Positions 1 to 9,322 of a stretch of DNA of 64,000 nt are shown here, piece by piece (the stretch's first letter is position 1; each line of letters opens with the position of its first letter). Source of the stretch: Myxococcales bacterium (GTDB lineage: Bacteria; Myxococcota_A; Polyangia; Polyangiales; JADJMO01); assembly GCA_016709545.1 (NCBI GenBank), contig JADJMO010000015.1, forward strand, positions 62,001 through 126,000. Reading direction: 5' to 3'. The notes beneath the pieces are model-generated. The model was given only the letters and a program-made list of their open reading frames with translations. It made no database searches and was not told the DNA's origin. Made by a program: the position numbers and the translations under genes.

Positions 1-51
1 AAGCACCTCTCGGATCTCGCGCGTCGACACGGGCTCGGCGGCTCGAGCTAG
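1..51 (+). CDS. C-terminal tail of an unidentified protein (partial)
   Basis: Frame 1 of the plus strand reads sixteen codons with a normal composition and stops at TAG (49-51), 18 bases before the hrcA stop on the other strand. It could be the end of a gene entering from the left, convergent with hrcA. The fragment is too short to assign a family and the call rests only on reading frame and position. Confidence 0.25.
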   Translation, partial: KHLSDLARRHGLGGSS

Positions 52-69
52 CCCAGGCTCGGAGGGCGG

Positions 70-1164
70 TCAGTCCGACTCGTCGTGGCCGCGCTGCGAC
101 GACAGCCAGGCGCCGAGGCCCCGGGCCGTCTCGTCGACGAGGGGCACGATCGAGGCGTAGTCCATGCGGGTCGGTCCGATGACCCCCACCGCGCCGCCGA
201 CCGCCCCCTGCCCGCGCGCGGCGCCCTCGACCGCGTAGCGCGTGCCGACCACCGACAGCTGCTCCACGCCGAGCGAGCTCTCGTCGTCGCCGGGGAGGAG
301 CACGTGGACGCCGCGGGTGGCGAGCGTGCGGTCGAGGATCCCGACGAGCTTCTCGCGCTCGGCGAGCGCGCGCACGAGCGACTTGATGCGGTCGATGTCG
401 GCGAACTCCGGCTTGTCGAGGAGCTGCGCCTCGCCCTCGATCACGAGCTCCACCGCGCCGGCGCCGTCGCTCTCGAGCGCCGCCGCCCCGAGCTCGAACG
501 CGCGCCGGCGGAGCTCGCCGAGCTCGCTGCGCGTGTCCTGCAGGCGTCGGGCGAACAGCTCACGCACCTCGCGCAGGGTGCGCCCCTCGATCACGTCGTC
601 GAGCAGGTTGTGGATGCGCTCGAGCTCCGCCGACAGCGGCGCGACGTCGACCCGCACGAAGCGGTTCTCGACCTGACCGCTCGTCGTGACCACGACGGCG
701 AGGATCTCGGCGCCGCCGTTGGGGAACGTGCGGGTCGGCACGAAGCGAACCTGGCGGAGGCTCTGCGAGGCCAGTCGTGGCGCGACGACGACGGCAGCAG
801 TGCCGGTGAGCCCGGAGAGGAGCAGGGCCGTCTCGCGGATGGCGTCGGCCCCGGGCTCGAGCTGCGCGAAGCGGCGCTCGATGGCGTTGCGCTGGGCGTC
901 GGAGAGGGCGCGCACCTGGCCGAGCGCGTCGATGAACAGCCGGAACGCGCGATCGGTCGGCACCCGGCCCGCGGAGGTGTGGGGCTGGTGGAAATAGCCC
1001 TCCTCCTCGAGATCGGCGAGCACGTTGCGGATCGACGCGGCGGAGAGGTCGATGTCGTACTTGCGCGCGAGCGTGCGGCTCCCGACCGGCTCGCCGTTGG
1101 CGATGAACTCGGTGACCGCCGCGAAGAGGATCTTCTTGGCCCGCGCCGACAGTTCGCCACTCAT
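70..1164 (-). CDS. hrcA: Heat-inducible transcription repressor HrcA
   Basis: HrcA is a winged-helix repressor of class I heat-shock operons (groESL, dnaK), active as a dimer and stabilised by GroEL. The 364-residue product has the usual family length. The N-terminal HTH (about residues 10-75) includes the recognisable stretches VGSRTLARKY, AASIRNVLADLE and HTSAGRVPTDRAFR, followed by the GAF-like dimerisation domain. The start is the ATG at 1164; the next upstream gene on the same strand ends 54 bases away. No CIRCE inverted repeat is visible next to it, so any autoregulation is not evident here. dnaK/grpE partners would lie outside the window. Confidence 0.96.
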   Translation of the reverse strand: MSGELSARAKKILFAAVTEFIANGEPVGSRTLARKYDIDLSAASIRNVLADLEEEGYFHQPHTSAGRVPTDRAFRLFIDALGQVRALSDAQRNAIERRFAQLEPGADAIRETALLLSGLTGTAAVVVAPRLASQSLRQVRFVPTRTFPNGGAEILAVVVTTSGQVENRFVRVDVAPLSAELERIHNLLDDVIEGRTLREVRELFARRLQDTRSELGELRRRAFELGAAALESDGAGAVELVIEGEAQLLDKPEFADIDRIKSLVRALAEREKLVGILDRTLATRGVHVLLPGDDESSLGVEQLSVVGTRYAVEGAARGQGAVGGAVGVIGPTRMDYASIVPLVDETARGLGAWLSSQRGHDESD

Positions 1165-1218
1165 CTCGTCACCGCAGTGTAGCGAGGAGTTCGCCCGCGG
1201 GCCACGTGGCTGGACCGG

Positions 1219-2610
1219 TCAGGGCTCGGGGACGGGCGGCGGGTCGGCCGACGGCACCGCGGACGGCTCCAGCGCCGGCGAAGGCTTGGTCGTCGCCTCG
1301 CACACCGGCGTCGCGTTCTCGAGGAGCAGGCAGGGGCTCTTGAGCAGGTCGGAGAACGGCTTCGGGCCCTTGGCGAGCTTCTGGGCGATCGGATCGCCGG
1401 AGAGATCGAGCGGGCCGAGCGGCAGCGGCCGCAGGCGGATGGTGATCGGCGCCTCGCGCTCGGTGAAGAGCAGGCCGTAACCCCAGAACACGTGCTTCGG
1501 CGGCGCGGACACCGGGCCACCGTCGACGAGCTCGGCGGGGTCCCAGGCGAAACGAAGGCGCGCCAGCATCGCCACCCGCGTCCACACGGTGCGGATCGGG
1601 TCGGGCAGGCCCTCGTGCTCGAGGAGCTCGACGCTCATGCCCGGGGTCCAGGCGATACCCTGGTTGCTGACGAAGTTGCCGAGCGACCGGAACACGGGCA
1701 CGGGCCGGCCCGCTGCACGCCCGTCGCCCGCGTTGGGGTCGGGCGGCGCGGGCGAGGTCACCACCTCGACGAGGTCGGGCACGTGCGGGTGCGAGACGAC
1801 CACGGCGTCGACGTGCGCGGCCGCGGCGAGGGCCTGGTCCATCACCGGGCGGATCTGGGGCTTGTACTCGCGACCGGCGTGGATGAAGGCGATCCGCGCG
1901 TCGCACCCCTGCCAGCGGTCCTTCTTGCCGAGCTCCTGGTGCACGAGCTCGAGGCCCGCCTTGCCGAGCTCCGCGCGCGCGACCTTGGCTCCCGCGGAGC
2001 CCTCGAGGCAGCCCTTCTGCTTCTTGCCCTTGTCGTTGAGGAACGTGGTCCACGCGACGACGCACACGCTGCGGCCGTTCTTGCGGGCCACCTCGACGCG
2101 CGTCCACGGGTCGGTCGGATGCGCGCCCACGAGCTTGGCCTGCGCCTTGTCGCCCTGCGCGACGGTCGCCGCGAGGCCCTCGGGGCCGAGGTCGCAGGCG
2201 TGGTTGTTGGCGGCGACGAACGCCGAGGCGCGCGCCACGCTCCACAGCTTGTCGAACCACGCGGGAGGCGCCGCGTAGGCCAGGATCGACTTGTCGGAGG
2301 GGAGACCCTTCCGCTCGCCGACCGGCGCCTCGAGGTTGAGCACGCGGCCGTCCGCCGCACCCCAGTAGGCGGGCATCCGCGCGAAGATCTGGGTGAGGTC
2401 GTTGCCGAGCACCTTGACCTGCGGGATGGCGTCGCCGGCCAGCACCACGTCGACCGACGTGGCCTCCGGCTTCTTGCTCGACGCGGAGGGGACGGCCGAC
2501 ACGGACACGGACGACGCGGGGGCGCTGCTCGCGACCGGCGCGACGTCACCGGGCGGGGCCTCGCGGCGGCACGCGCCGACGAGCAGGACGAGCGACAACG
2601 AGCGACGCAC
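1219..2610 (-). CDS. CapA-family (PGA_cap) lipoprotein
   Basis: Predicted secreted lipoprotein of the CapA/PgsA family, whose fold is metallophosphatase-like and which is linked to poly-gamma-glutamate or capsule handling in some bacteria. A GTG at 2610 begins a short signal peptide with lipobox LVGAC, then a Ser/Ala-rich linker (about residues 20-50). The core shows family landmarks VLAGDA, VLNLEAPV, AANNHACDLG, FIHAGREYKP, VVVSHPHV and FRSLGNFVSNQG, including the Asp, Glu and His residues of the presumed metal site. The tail is Pro/Ser-rich. An in-frame ATG at 2820 would overlap divergent panC by 137 bp and bury the signal peptide, so the GTG is preferred. Substrate unknown. Confidence 0.82.
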   Translation of the reverse strand: MRRSLSLVLLVGACRREAPPGDVAPVASSAPASSVSVSAVPSASSKKPEATSVDVVLAGDAIPQVKVLGNDLTQIFARMPAYWGAADGRVLNLEAPVGERKGLPSDKSILAYAAPPAWFDKLWSVARASAFVAANNHACDLGPEGLAATVAQGDKAQAKLVGAHPTDPWTRVEVARKNGRSVCVVAWTTFLNDKGKKQKGCLEGSAGAKVARAELGKAGLELVHQELGKKDRWQGCDARIAFIHAGREYKPQIRPVMDQALAAAAHVDAVVVSHPHVPDLVEVVTSPAPPDPNAGDGRAAGRPVPVFRSLGNFVSNQGIAWTPGMSVELLEHEGLPDPIRTVWTRVAMLARLRFAWDPAELVDGGPVSAPPKHVFWGYGLLFTEREAPITIRLRPLPLGPLDLSGDPIAQKLAKGPKPFSDLLKSPCLLLENATPVCEATTKPSPALEPSAVPSADPPPVPEP

Positions 2611-2683
2611 CCCGGCCTTTTTGCACGTCCGGCCGCGGCCCGCCAAGCTTGCGGCCCCGCGGCGGCCTTGGGATTGCGCCTGC

Positions 2684-3586
2684 ATGACCGCCCGAGTGGA
2701 GTCGTTCACCGCCGTCGCCCCGCTGCAGGCCCACCTCGCGGAGGCGCGCGCGAAGGGTCGGCGCATCGCCGTCGTGCCGACGATGGGCGCGCTCCACGCG
2801 GGGCACCTCGCCCTCTGCACCGAGGCGCGGCGTCACGCCGATCTGGTCGTCACCACGATCTTCGTCAATCCCACCCAGTTCGGACCCAGCGAGGATTTCG
2901 GGCGCTATCCGCGCACCCTGGACGCCGACCTCGCGGCCTGCGCCCGTGTGGGCGTCGACGTGGTGTTCGCGCCCGACGACCCCTCGGTGATCTATCCAGA
3001 GGGCGACCAGACCCGCGTACGCGTGCCCGAGGTGGCGCGCTGGTTCGAGGGCGAGATCCGGCCCCACCACTTCGAGGGCGTGGCCACGGTGTGCCTCAAG
3101 CTGTTCCACATCGTCGGCCCGGGCACGGCGGTCTTCGGTCGCAAGGACTACCAGCAGCTGCAGGTCATCAAGCGCCTGGTGCGCGACCTCTTCCTCCCCG
3201 TGACCATCGTCGGTCACCCGACGCAGCGCGAGGCCGACGGGCTCGCGCTCTCCTCGCGCAACGTCTACCTCTCGAAGCAGGACCGCGAGGCCGCCCTCGC
3301 CATCCCGCGGGGCCTCGCCGCGGCCGTCCGCGCGTTCTCGTCCGGCGAGCGCCGCATCGAGGAGCTCGAGCGCCTCGCCCGCGCCGAGGTGGCCGGCAGC
3401 GCGAGGTCGGTGGACTACGTCTCCTGCGCCCACCCGGACGACATGACCCCCCTCGCCGGCACCGCGCCCGACCGCGTCCTGCTCGCCATCGCCGCGCGCT
3501 ATGGCACGACCCGCCTCATCGACAACGTCGTGCTCGGCGAGGATCCGGGGCCCACCGTGGCCGACGACCGGACCGTGGCCGCTTGA
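2684..3586 (+). CDS. panC: Pantothenate synthetase
   Basis: PanC condenses pantoate and beta-alanine with ATP to give pantothenate, in the cytoplasm. The 300-residue protein has the nucleotidyltransferase motif PTMGALHAGHLAL (HIGH-like), FVNPTQFG, VFGRKDYQQLQVIKRLV and the KMSK-like region DGLALSSRNVYLS. The ATG at 2684 lies 73 bp from the divergent CapA-like gene, leaving room for divergent promoters. It is followed after 32 bp by hisB, so panC may be co-transcribed with the histidine genes. Confidence 0.97.
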   Translation: MTARVESFTAVAPLQAHLAEARAKGRRIAVVPTMGALHAGHLALCTEARRHADLVVTTIFVNPTQFGPSEDFGRYPRTLDADLAACARVGVDVVFAPDDPSVIYPEGDQTRVRVPEVARWFEGEIRPHHFEGVATVCLKLFHIVGPGTAVFGRKDYQQLQVIKRLVRDLFLPVTIVGHPTQREADGLALSSRNVYLSKQDREAALAIPRGLAAAVRAFSSGERRIEELERLARAEVAGSARSVDYVSCAHPDDMTPLAGTAPDRVLLAIAARYGTTRLIDNVVLGEDPGPTVADDRTVAA

Positions 3587-3618
3587 CGCTCGCCGCGGGC
3601 CGCCCGACCTAAGCGGAC

Positions 3619-4209
3619 GTGCGCACCGCCCACGTCAAGCGCGAGACCAAGGAGACGAACATCGAGGTCCACCTGGACCTCGACGGTCACGGCAAGCTCG
3701 ACCTCCAGACGCCGCTGCCGTTCCTCACCCACATGCTCGAGCAGCTCGGCAAGCACGGCCTGTTCGACCTGATGGTGCGCGCGCGCGGCGACGTCCACAT
3801 CGACGGACACCACACGACCGAAGATCTCGGCATCACCCTCGGCCAGGCCTTCCGCCAGGCCCTCGGCGCCCACAAGGGCATCCGCCGCTACGGCTGGGCG
3901 CTCCTCCCGATGGACGAGGCCCGGGTCGCCTGCACGGTCGATCTCTCGGGTCGCACGTTCTTCGTCGGCGAGCTCGGCCTGCCCAAGGCGCGCATCGGCG
4001 ACTTCGACGCGGAGCTCGCCGAGGTGTTCTTCGAGGGCTTCGCGCGCGGCGCGCAGTGCAACCTGCACGTGGTCAAGGAGCGCGGCGACAACCTCCACCA
4101 CATCGTCGAGATCGCGTTCAAGGCCTTCGCCAAGGCGCTCGAGGCCGCCACCCGCGTCGACCCGCGCGTGACCGGCGTGCCCTCCACCAAGGGCACCCTC
4201 GAGGGCTGA
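3619..4209 (+). CDS. hisB: Imidazoleglycerol-phosphate dehydratase
   Basis: Catalyses the dehydration of imidazole glycerol phosphate to imidazole acetol phosphate, step 6 of histidine synthesis. The 196-residue, single-domain form lacks the histidinol-phosphatase domain of enterobacterial HisB. The Mn-binding His motifs are present as PFLTHMLEQLGKHG, HIDGHHTTEDLGI and DNLHHIVE. Translation starts at GTG 3619. It is the first of three tightly packed his genes; hisH begins 1 bp after the stop. Confidence 0.97.
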   Translation: MRTAHVKRETKETNIEVHLDLDGHGKLDLQTPLPFLTHMLEQLGKHGLFDLMVRARGDVHIDGHHTTEDLGITLGQAFRQALGAHKGIRRYGWALLPMDEARVACTVDLSGRTFFVGELGLPKARIGDFDAELAEVFFEGFARGAQCNLHVVKERGDNLHHIVEIAFKAFAKALEAATRVDPRVTGVPSTKGTLEG

Positions 4210-4210
4210 C

Positions 4211-4849
4211 ATGACCGCGGACCTGGTCCTCGTCGATCTCGGCCTCGGGAACCTGCGCAGCGTCGAGAAGGCGCTCGAGCACAGCGGCGGGCACCCGGTG
4301 GTGAGCCACGACCCCGACGTGATCGGCAGGGCTGCTCGCCTCGTCGTGCCCGGCCAGGGTGCGTTCCGCGACGGCGCGGCCGCGCTCGACCGCGACGGCG
4401 GCGCGATGCGGGCCGCCCTGGTCGACGCGCTCCGGCGCGAGGTGCCCTACCTCGGCATCTGCCTCGGCCTCCAGCTCCTGCTCGACGGCAGCGACGAGGC
4501 CGCCGGCGCGCGCGGACTCGGCGTGGTCCCCGGACACGTGAAGCGACTTCCCGACGACCTCCACGAGGACGAGGGTGGCCGCGACAAGAAGCTCAAGGTG
4601 CCGCACATGGGGTGGAACGAGGTGGTGCGCGCCCACGACACCGCGGTGCTCCCCGCCCGCGACTGGTTCTACTTCGTGCACAGCTACCACGCGGTCCCCG
4701 ACGACCCGGCGTGGGTGCTCGCCAGCGCCGAATACGGCGGCCTCGCGGTCACCGCCGCGATCGGCCGCGGGTCGCTCGTCGCGACCCAGTTCCACCCCGA
4801 GAAGAGCCAGCGCGCCGGCCTCGCGCTGCTGACGGCGTTCCTCGCATGA
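4211..4849 (+). CDS. hisH: Imidazole glycerol phosphate synthase, glutaminase subunit HisH
   Basis: Class I glutamine amidotransferase subunit that supplies ammonia to HisF. The 212-residue protein shows the nucleophile elbow LGICLGLQLL (Cys about residue 83), VPHMGWNEV, and the catalytic His-Glu near the end (QFHPEKSQ). The start ATG is 1 bp after hisB and the stop overlaps hisA as ATGA, a translationally coupled arrangement. HisF, its obligate partner, is not in this window. Confidence 0.97.
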   Translation: MTADLVLVDLGLGNLRSVEKALEHSGGHPVVSHDPDVIGRAARLVVPGQGAFRDGAAALDRDGGAMRAALVDALRREVPYLGICLGLQLLLDGSDEAAGARGLGVVPGHVKRLPDDLHEDEGGRDKKLKVPHMGWNEVVRAHDTAVLPARDWFYFVHSYHAVPDDPAWVLASAEYGGLAVTAAIGRGSLVATQFHPEKSQRAGLALLTAFLA

Positions 4850-5583
4850 CGATGCTCACCATCATTCCCGCGATCGATCTGCTCGACGGCGTCGTCGTGC
4901 GCCTGCACCAGGGCGACTACGACAAGGTCACGCGCTACCCGCTCGATCCCGTCGCGCACGCCGCGCACCTGCGGACGATCGCGGGCGTCTGCCGGCTGCA
5001 CCTCGTCGACCTCGAGGGCGCGCGCACCGGCGCTCCCACCCAGCACGCCCGGATCGGCGAGATCGCCCGCGCCTTCGGCCCCGGGGTCCAGGTGGGGGGC
5101 GGCGTGCGCTCACGCGAGACCGTGGAGCGCCTCTTCGCGGCGGGCGTGACGCGCGTCGTCCTCGGCACCGCCGCCGTGCGCGACCCGGCGTTCGTGCGGT
5201 CCGTCGCCGAAGCCTACCCAGGGCGCATCGTGCTCGCGGTCGACGCGCGCGACGGCGAGGTGGCCGTCGACGGCTGGACCAAGGGGGCCGGCGTCTCCGC
5301 GGTGGACCTCGCGCGGAGCTTCGCCGATCTCCCGCTCGACTCGCTCCTCTACACCGACGTCTCGCGCGACGGCACCCGCGTCGGTCCGGCGGTCGAGGCC
5401 ACGGCGCTCCTCGCGCGGGAGACCGGCCGCTCCGTCATCGCCTCCGGGGGCATCGGCGCGCTCGATCACCTCACGGCGCTCGCGGCCACCCGAGCCATCG
5501 CGTTCACCGTCGTGGGGCGCGCGCTGCTCGAGGGCGTCTTCACCGTCGAGCAGGCCATCGCGGCCGCGCAGCGCAGCGACTAG
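4846..5583 (+). CDS. hisA: ProFAR isomerase HisA
   Basis: 1-(5-phosphoribosyl)-5-[(phosphoribosylamino)methylideneamino]imidazole-4-carboxamide isomerase, a TIM-barrel enzyme of histidine synthesis. The 245-residue protein has the N-terminal catalytic Asp in IPAIDLLDG, the phosphate loop VGGGVRS, the second catalytic Asp in YTDVSRDG and the C-terminal phosphate loop SGGIG. The ATG overlaps the hisH stop. Its stop overlaps the convergent histidine kinase stop by 4 bp. The his cluster stops here without hisF or hisI. Confidence 0.96.
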   Translation: MTMLTIIPAIDLLDGVVVRLHQGDYDKVTRYPLDPVAHAAHLRTIAGVCRLHLVDLEGARTGAPTQHARIGEIARAFGPGVQVGGGVRSRETVERLFAAGVTRVVLGTAAVRDPAFVRSVAEAYPGRIVLAVDARDGEVAVDGWTKGAGVSAVDLARSFADLPLDSLLYTDVSRDGTRVGPAVEATALLARETGRSVIASGGIGALDHLTALAATRAIAFTVVGRALLEGVFTVEQAIAAAQRSD

Positions 5584-7595
5584 ACGCCCTTGTTCATCGC
5601 GCCCTTGGGCGCGACCTTGGTGGGGACCGGGGTCGGGGTCGGCGTGGGCAAGCGCTTGAGCGCCGCGGCCTCGGGCTGCGGCAGGCGCAGCGTGAACATG
5701 GTGCCCTTGCGCGAGGACGAGGCCGAGATCGTGCCGCCGTGGTCGTCGACGACCTTCTTCACGATGGCGAGGCCGAGGCCCGTGCCCTGGGCCTTCCCCG
5801 CGGTGACGAACGACTGGAACAGGCGCGTCTCGACCTCCTTGGGGATGCCCGGACCGGTGTCGGAGACGGTGACGACGAGCTCGTTCTTCTCCACGTCGAC
5901 GCCGAGCGTGAGCTTGCCCCCCGCGTCGCCCATCGCCTCGAGGGCGTTGCGCGCGAGGTTGTGCACCGCGCGGGTCATCTTGGCCTCGTCGAACTTGGCG
6001 GTGCCGCGGTCGCGCAGGTCGAGCACGAGCTCCACCGGCGCCTTGCGGCGCTCGATCTCGTGGCGGAGCTGCGCCTCGATCTCGGTGAAGAACTTCTGCA
6101 GGAACACCCGGCGCACGAGGATCGAGCGCTCGCCCCGCGCGAAGGCGAGCACCTCGCGCTGCATGGCGGCGATGTGGTCGAACTGCTTGGTGACCAGCTC
6201 GGCGTACTCGGCGCGGCGGGTGGCATCGGACTCGCTCGCCATGATCTGCATGTAGCCGCTGATCACGGTCATCGGGGTCTTGAGGTCGTGGAGGACGCCC
6301 GACAGCAACGAGCCGATGGTCGTGAGCCGCTCCTCGCGCACCCGCGCCTCGCGCGCGCGCTCGAGCTGGAAGCCGGTGGAGGCGTTGAGCGCGATGAGGC
6401 GCAGGAGGCCGAGGTCGTCGTCGCTGAACGGCGGCTCGCCCGCGCGGCGCACCACGCCGAGCGCGCCGAAGGTGGCGTCGTTCTCGTCGGCGAGGGGGAC
6501 CAGCGCGCCCGGCGCCCCCACGTGCTCTCCGCGCGGGAAGAGCTCCTTCACGATGCGCGGGCTGTGGCGGGGATCTTTGCCGATGTCGTCCACCACGATC
6601 AGTTGACCGGTCTCGATCGCGGCGCCGACGATGCCCTCCCCCGCCTTCACGCTGAGGGTGCGCACCTTGCCGACGGGCGGCGCGACCGGGATGCTGGGAC
6701 GCGACCCCCGCTCGGGCGGCGCGAGCAGCGCCGGATCCATCGGGGTGGGCTCCGGGCCGAGGTGCAGGAGCGAGAGATCTCCCGCCTCGTCGGCGAGCAC
6801 CGCGAAGGCCATGCGGCCGCCCATCGCGCGCGCGGCCTCGGGCAACATGGCGAGGGCCAGGTCTTCCCGCGACTGCGCGCGGGCGGTCGCGCGCTCGATC
6901 GCGAACAGCACGGCGAGGTCCTGGACCTTCTTCTCGAGCTGGCCGCGCGCGGCCGAGAGCTCGCGGTTCTTGTCCATGATGGAGACGAAGAGCCGCGCCT
7001 GCTCGATGCTCACGGCGGCCTGCGTCGCGAGCGCCTGCAACAGCGCCTCGTCGTCCTCGTCGAAGCCGGTCTCGTCGTCGTTGTCGCGCCCCGAGCGCTT
7101 GTTGAGCACCTGGATGACGCCGATGATCCGACCGAGCTGCGACTTGAGCGGCACGCACAGCACCGAGCGCGTACGAAAACCGCTCTTGTCGTCCCACGAG
7201 CGCGAGAAGCGCGTGTCGGCGTAGGCGTCGCGCACGTTGGCGACCTGGCCGTTGCGGGCGACCTCTCCCGCGATGCCCTCGCCGAGCCGCAGGGTGATCT
7301 CGTCGCCCCCACCCTCCATCACGCGCGAGACGAGGACCGTCTCCCACCGCGTGCGCCCCTCGCCATCGCGGGGCCCGGGCTTCTGCTCGAGCAGGTAGAG
7401 CGTGGCGCGCTCGGCCTCGAGCGCCTCGGTGGTGCGCTCGAGGATCAGGCGCAGCAGCGCGTCGATGTCGAGCGTGGCGCCGAGGGCGAGGCCGACGTCG
7501 CGCAGGGCGCGCTCGATCCGGTAGCTGCGGGCGAGCTCGCGCTCGAGCACCTCGATGGTGCCCTGCTCGACGGGATCGACCGTGCCCTTGGCCAC
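5580..7595 (-). CDS. Soluble GAF-domain sensor histidine kinase
   Basis: 671-residue cytoplasmic sensor kinase without membrane segments. It has two GAF-like sensory regions (about residues 35-200 and 230-415) separated by a short coiled coil. The HisKA dimerisation domain carries the phospho-acceptor His436 in GVLHDLKTPM. The HATPase_c domain has the N box HNLARNALEAM, G1 box SDTGPGIP and G2 box GTGLGLAIVKK. The tail is rich in Thr-Pro repeats. No response regulator is adjacent, so its partner is unknown. GTG at 7595 is the assigned start. Confidence 0.92.
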   Translation of the reverse strand: MAKGTVDPVEQGTIEVLERELARSYRIERALRDVGLALGATLDIDALLRLILERTTEALEAERATLYLLEQKPGPRDGEGRTRWETVLVSRVMEGGGDEITLRLGEGIAGEVARNGQVANVRDAYADTRFSRSWDDKSGFRTRSVLCVPLKSQLGRIIGVIQVLNKRSGRDNDDETGFDEDDEALLQALATQAAVSIEQARLFVSIMDKNRELSAARGQLEKKVQDLAVLFAIERATARAQSREDLALAMLPEAARAMGGRMAFAVLADEAGDLSLLHLGPEPTPMDPALLAPPERGSRPSIPVAPPVGKVRTLSVKAGEGIVGAAIETGQLIVVDDIGKDPRHSPRIVKELFPRGEHVGAPGALVPLADENDATFGALGVVRRAGEPPFSDDDLGLLRLIALNASTGFQLERAREARVREERLTTIGSLLSGVLHDLKTPMTVISGYMQIMASESDATRRAEYAELVTKQFDHIAAMQREVLAFARGERSILVRRVFLQKFFTEIEAQLRHEIERRKAPVELVLDLRDRGTAKFDEAKMTRAVHNLARNALEAMGDAGGKLTLGVDVEKNELVVTVSDTGPGIPKEVETRLFQSFVTAGKAQGTGLGLAIVKKVVDDHGGTISASSSRKGTMFTLRLPQPEAAALKRLPTPTPTPVPTKVAPKGAMNKGV

Positions 7596-7638
7596 GGGTC
7601 CATGAGAACACGATCAGGGCCCGAACCGAACCAGAACC

Positions 7639-9258
7639 CTAAGGCTTCTTGCGCTTGGCGACCTTCTTGCCACCCGGGGGTGCGTCGTCCTCTTCGCTCC
7701 CCTCGGACGGCGCTGCCACACCCGTGACCTTGCCCGTCGTCCAGTGCTTGGACCAGCCGTGGGTGCCGGTCTTCCCTGCGACGCGGACCTCGGCCGTCCC
7801 GGAGGGCAGGTTTCCCGACACGAGCTCGCCTCCCCCCGCACCGGCCGCGCCGACGCCCGGCCCCTGCGTGATCGCGAGGTACTCGTCCGCCACGTATTCC
7901 GGGTGATCGTCGAGGTTGGGCTTGCCGCCCCCCGTGTCCTCGCCGGTGCCGACGTGGACGATCTGGGTGGTCGGCGGGTACGTGTCGACCGACTTCTCGC
8001 GGATGGCGTTGCTGCCGTCGCGCACGATGCGATACCGCCTCACCTTGAACCCCGGGATGCCCCGCTGGGTCACCACCTTGGTGCCCTTGGGCAGGCGGCC
8101 GTCGAGCACCACCCGCTCGGCGAAGGGGATGATGTCGTCGATCTTGCGGACGAAGGTCACGAGGTGCGACCGCTTGGGCCCGAGGATCTCGGCGCGCACG
8201 GTGCCCCCGGCGACCGTCTCTCGCAGCACGACCGGGAACGGGAACGGGTTCTTGAGCCGCAGGGTCACGTGCGGGTACGCGACCGCCGCGTCGAGCCCCA
8301 TCTTGATGTAGTAGCTCGGCCGCGTGTGCGGCTGGCGCTGCACGACCTCGAGCCCCGCGAACAGCGCCGCGCCGTGCAGGGTGCCCGCGACCTGGCAGGT
8401 GCCGCCGCCGATCCCGTCGACGAGCTCGCCGTCGGAGATCACCTTGGCGAGCCGGTAGCCGTGCGCCTCGTCGCGCGGGCCGACCACCGCGTTGAAGTCG
8501 AAGGTCTCGCCCGGGAGGATGACCTTGCCGGTGAGCTTCGAGGCCGCGATCCGCAGGTTGTACGTGCGGTCGGCGTGCTTGTGGTCGGTCGCGTATTTGG
8601 TCTCGAAGTAGCCGATGGTGTCGCCGAGATCGACGTTGCCCAGCGCGGCCGCCGTGACCTGCGGCGCGACCGGCTCGGCCGCGAGCAGGGCCTTGTCGTC
8701 GCCCTTGGCGAGCGCGCCGTCGAGCGCGGCGAGCGTGCGGTATGCGTCGAGGCGGATGCCCGGCACCTCCTTGACCACCGTGCGCTTGTCGATGTCGATC
8801 TTGGCGTCTTCGGGCGGCTGATCGAGATCGTCCTTCAGCGAAGCGACCGCCGCGAGCGCGCGCTTGCCGTCGAGCACCAACGCGAGCGGCAGCGCGAGCG
8901 GCACCTTCGGGTCTCGCGCGGCGTTGTGGATCAGCGTGCTGTCGGGGTCGCGGAGGGCGCGCACCTGGGTCGAGAGGCGCACCTCGTCGATGCGCGCGCC
9001 GAGCGCCTCCCAGGTCGTCGTGCGGTTCTTGCCGCTCGGCAGGAGCAGCGTGACCTTCGAGCGCAGGTGGGCGCGGAGGACGGCGCGCAGGCGCGCGTCG
9101 ACCTCGGCCTCGGTGCCCTGGGTCGCGACGGGCGCGCCGGCGAGGACCACCTTGACCTGCGCGGCGGCGTGGGCCGCGGAGTCGTCGGGACGCGTCAGCC
9201 GCAGCGCGAGGGCAGCGCCGAGCACGAAGGCGACCGAGGGGACGACGTAGGGGCGCAC
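7639..9258 (-). CDS. VanW-family envelope protein
   Basis: Membrane-anchored protein with an N-terminal hydrophobic segment (about residues 3-20) and a long extracytoplasmic part with a peptidoglycan-binding-4-like region followed by a VanW domain. VanW signatures include GKVILPGETFDFNAVVG, DGIGGGTCQVAGTLH and RLKNPFPFPVVLR, then a G5-like segment and a Lys-rich tail. VanW proteins are tied to cell-wall functions but have no settled activity. The start is uncertain: GTG 9258 places the membrane anchor at the N terminus and avoids overlapping trmFO, while ATG 9324 would overlap the divergent trmFO start by 2 bp. Confidence 0.8.
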   Translation of the reverse strand: MRPYVVPSVAFVLGAALALRLTRPDDSAAHAAAQVKVVLAGAPVATQGTEAEVDARLRAVLRAHLRSKVTLLLPSGKNRTTTWEALGARIDEVRLSTQVRALRDPDSTLIHNAARDPKVPLALPLALVLDGKRALAAVASLKDDLDQPPEDAKIDIDKRTVVKEVPGIRLDAYRTLAALDGALAKGDDKALLAAEPVAPQVTAAALGNVDLGDTIGYFETKYATDHKHADRTYNLRIAASKLTGKVILPGETFDFNAVVGPRDEAHGYRLAKVISDGELVDGIGGGTCQVAGTLHGAALFAGLEVVQRQPHTRPSYYIKMGLDAAVAYPHVTLRLKNPFPFPVVLRETVAGGTVRAEILGPKRSHLVTFVRKIDDIIPFAERVVLDGRLPKGTKVVTQRGIPGFKVRRYRIVRDGSNAIREKSVDTYPPTTQIVHVGTGEDTGGGKPNLDDHPEYVADEYLAITQGPGVGAAGAGGGELVSGNLPSGTAEVRVAGKTGTHGWSKHWTTGKVTGVAAPSEGSEEDDAPPGGKKVAKRKKP

Positions 9259-9322
9259 GGTGTCGGCGGTGGGTATGCCGAGGTGGGGTGACGGGGGCCA
9301 ACTTCCGTGCCAGAAGCGCCCC

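Noticed and set aside
1165..1218. CIRCE heat-shock operator near hrcA
   Set aside because: No TTAGCACTC-N9-GAGTGCTAA-like repeat is visible in the short gap.
1492..3612. Long plus-strand ORF antisense to the CapA-like gene
   Set aside because: Its composition is Arg/Ala/Gly-rich shadow coding typical of high-GC DNA and it has no domain; conserved genes occupy the real frames.
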